Positions 7,007 through 8,471 of a DNA stretch of 8,471 nucleotides are shown piece after piece. The translations under genes were made by a program, and so were the position numbers. Every line of letters begins with the position of its first letter. Within the stretch, counting starts at the first letter, position 1. Source of the DNA: an uncultured Actinomycetes bacterium (lineage in GTDB: Bacteria; Actinomycetota; Actinomycetes; Nanopelagicales; Nanopelagicaceae). The notes under the pieces are model-generated. The model searched no databases. It was not told the DNA's origin and saw nothing but the letters and a program-made list of their open reading frames with translations. Location: assembly GCA_903928395.1 (NCBI GenBank), contig CAIYQS010000165.1, positions 1 through 8,471 of the forward strand, given 5' to 3'.

Positions 7007-8062
7007 TCACTTCTTCACCGCTGGTTGACGTTCCGCAGCACGGTCTTTCCGAGAGATACGACGGCGTTGACGCGGGTCAAAAGCGTCACGAAGGCCATCT
7101 CCAATAAAGTTTACACAAAGTGCAATAATGATGATTAATAGTCCTGGATACCAGAACAGCCATGGTCTGGTGGTAAATGAGTCTTGATACTGACTAATAA
7201 GTAATCCGAGAGATACATCTGGTGCAACGACTCCAAAGCCAAGGTAGCTAAGAGCCGCCTCCAACAATATGGCCCCGGACATAACCAGAGTTATGTTGAC
7301 GATTATTACGCCAATTGCATTTGGCAATATGTGCTTAAAAATAATTCTGCGATTGCTGGCACCGGCGACTCTTGCCGCATCGACAAACTCGCGCTCCCGC
7401 AACGTTAAAAATTCACCGCGGACTAACCGAGAAAGGCCGCCCCACGTGATCAACCCGAGGAAAAAGGCCAGAAAAAGCACGCCTTTGTTTCCAAAGTGAA
7501 AACCGATAACGGCACCGAGAACGATTGCAGGGATTGTTATAACGAAGTCATTGAAACGCATCAAGATTGCGTCAATCCAGCCGCGATAAAATCCAGCGAT
7601 GGAACCAATAATGATCCCGACTATTCCTGCAACTAATCCAATGACTACCATTACTTCGATTGAACGTTCGGCTCCTCGCATAACCAACGAGAAGTAATCT
7701 CGACCCAGATCATCCTGACCAAACGGGTGGTCGCCAAGCCCAAAATTCTTTCCCGGTAGCAAATCAAGCGTTGGACAACCCGGTAGTTCTATGGAGCAAC
7801 CATTTGTTCGTAGAGTTGGAATGTCGGTGATCTTGTACTTCCACCAACCGCCATATCCAATTCCAAAAATCTTAAAGCCCAGAGTGCTAAATACAAAGGC
7901 AATCAACGAGAAGAGAACAATCAGCGAGATCATCGCTCCGCGGTGGCGAATAAATCGCTTAAGGACGATCTGACCTTGACTTAAACCTTCGGTCTCCTTG
8001 TTGAAGATATCGGTGCTGTCCGCATCTGTCGAAACGCTCTTTTTGCGAGAGAAGATACTCAT
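7007..8062 (-). CDS. Peptide-type ABC importer permease, DppC/OppC family
   Basis: This encodes a 351-residue inner-membrane permease that pairs with the DppB-type partner to form the channel. An N-terminal cytoplasmic tail leads into TM1 (about 42-62). After an extracytoplasmic stretch comes the OppC hallmark HPFGQDDLGRDYFSLVMRG (112-130), then the BPD_transp_1 domain with TMs at about 136-158, 174-190, 195-212, 249-266 and 304-322. The EAA loop that docks on the ATPase runs EFVDAARVAGAS...HILPN (225-248), and the end is GDGLRDAFDPRQRR (321-334). The loop between TM1 and the hallmark is long (about 48 residues) and has a cysteine pair (C89, C96) that might form a disulfide. The start overlaps the upstream permease stop by one base (TAATG), indicating translational coupling; a weak AGG lies about ten bases before. 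Downstream the next gene is on the opposite strand with a 5-base gap and no terminator. Confidence 0.96.
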   Translation of the reverse strand: MSIFSRKKSVSTDADSTDIFNKETEGLSQGQIVLKRFIRHRGAMISLIVLFSLIAFVFSTLGFKIFGIGYGGWWKYKITDIPTLRTNGCSIELPGCPTLDLLPGKNFGLGDHPFGQDDLGRDYFSLVMRGAERSIEVMVVIGLVAGIVGIIIGSIAGFYRGWIDAILMRFNDFVITIPAIVLGAVIGFHFGNKGVLFLAFFLGLITWGGLSRLVRGEFLTLREREFVDAARVAGASNRRIIFKHILPNAIGVIIVNITLVMSGAILLEAALSYLGFGVVAPDVSLGLLISQYQDSFTTRPWLFWYPGLLIIIIALCVNFIGDGLRDAFDPRQRRRISRKDRAAERQPAVKK

Positions 8063-8471
8063 TATTTTTTACCTACCACTCTGATGCGAGGATCCAGTGC
8101 CGAATACGCGAGATCAGCTACCAAATTGGCGAGGATCGCCAAAGTGGAAGTTACAAGGACAACACCCATGAGTAAGTTCAGATCTTGAGTATTGATGGAG
8201 TTATTGAATAGAGTTCCCATGCCCCGCCAACCAAAGACGTGTTCAGTAATAATGGCTCCACCTATGATTCCCGCAACGTCAACAACGACAATAGTTGTAA
8301 TTGGAATCATGGTGTTTCGAAAGGCATGTCGCACTACGACGGTGCGTTCCGAGAGGCCTTTGGCGCGAGCAGTACGAATGTAATCCTGATTTAAGACTTC
8401 CAGCATGGTACCTCTCGAATAACGGATATACCCGGCCATTGAAATAAGAATCAAAGCGATTGTAGGTAGAA
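8062..8471 (-). CDS. Peptide-type ABC importer permease, DppB/OppB family (5' part beyond the window)
   Basis: The last 135 or so residues of a permease of usual length near 310-340 are present; the frame stays open to the right edge, reading L-P-T-I-A before ALILISMAGYIRYSR, so the true start is outside the window. Seen are the family segment YIRYSRGTMLEVLNQDYIRT, the EAA loop (DYIRTARAKGLSERTVVVRHAFRN), GGAIITEHVFGWRGMGTLF in the following loop, two further hydrophobic helices, and the typical ending ADLAYSALDPRIRV. It would form the channel with the DppC-type protein. Its TAA shares a base with the next ATG, so the two permeases are co-translated. The possible TTG start at 8454 lies inside conserved sequence and should be ignored. 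Confidence 0.95.
   Translation of the reverse strand, partial: LPTIALILISMAGYIRYSRGTMLEVLNQDYIRTARAKGLSERTVVVRHAFRNTMIPITTIVVVDVAGIIGGAIITEHVFGWRGMGTLFNNSINTQDLNLLMGVVLVTSTLAILANLVADLAYSALDPRIRVVGKK

Noticed and set aside
1..8471. A defence system, mobile element, CRISPR array, tRNA or other novel multi-gene system.
   Set aside because: No transposase, integrase, nuclease, repeat array or tRNA-like structure is visible. Apart from the PH-like protein, every gene falls in a well-known family.

Overview
The window looks like a chromosomal segment of an actinobacterium with a moderate GC content (roughly half, by eye). The M13 peptidase closely resembles mycobacterial Zmp1, the small membrane protein resembles an actinobacterial PH-like family, and two genes appear to be transcribed without a leader, which is common in Actinobacteria. 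The moderate GC and short intergenic gaps would fit a freshwater planktonic actinobacterium, but that placement is inference. There are no RNA genes, insertion sequences, CRISPR arrays or phage genes, and all genes but two (one frameshifted, one cut by the edge) look intact.

Left part (1-2609): a strong bidirectional terminator (6-39) closes a minus-strand MarR-family regulator gene. Divergent from it is a complete M13 zinc metallopeptidase gene on the plus strand. The roughly 79-base gap between their start codons holds two inverted repeats built on GCCTA/TAGGC, one overlying the probable -10 box of the peptidase gene. Both genes show TAnnnT, then 6 bases, then ATG, which suggests leaderless mRNAs. 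MarR therefore probably controls the peptidase gene.

Right part (2640-8471): a minus-strand peptide (Opp/Dpp-type) ABC importer, in transcription order permease B (cut by the right edge), permease C, a fused double ATPase, then a family 5 substrate-binding protein. Two things are unusual. The binding-protein gene carries a one-base frameshift at a run of five G (plus strand, 3091-3095), splitting it into an N-terminal piece of 486 residues and an out-of-frame C-terminal piece; removing one base restores a protein of 628 residues. Also, a plus-strand gene for a three-helix PH-like membrane protein sits inside the operon between permease C and the ATPase. It ends only 5 bases from the permease stop codon and starts 51 bases from the ATPase start codon, so any transcript joining the permeases to the ATPase must run antisense through it. 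This is the layout known as a non-contiguous operon.

Working together, the two permeases, the ATPase and the binding protein would import peptides or related substrates, and the M13 enzyme would cleave oligopeptides. No sequence link between the peptidase gene and the transporter is visible beyond their being neighbours.
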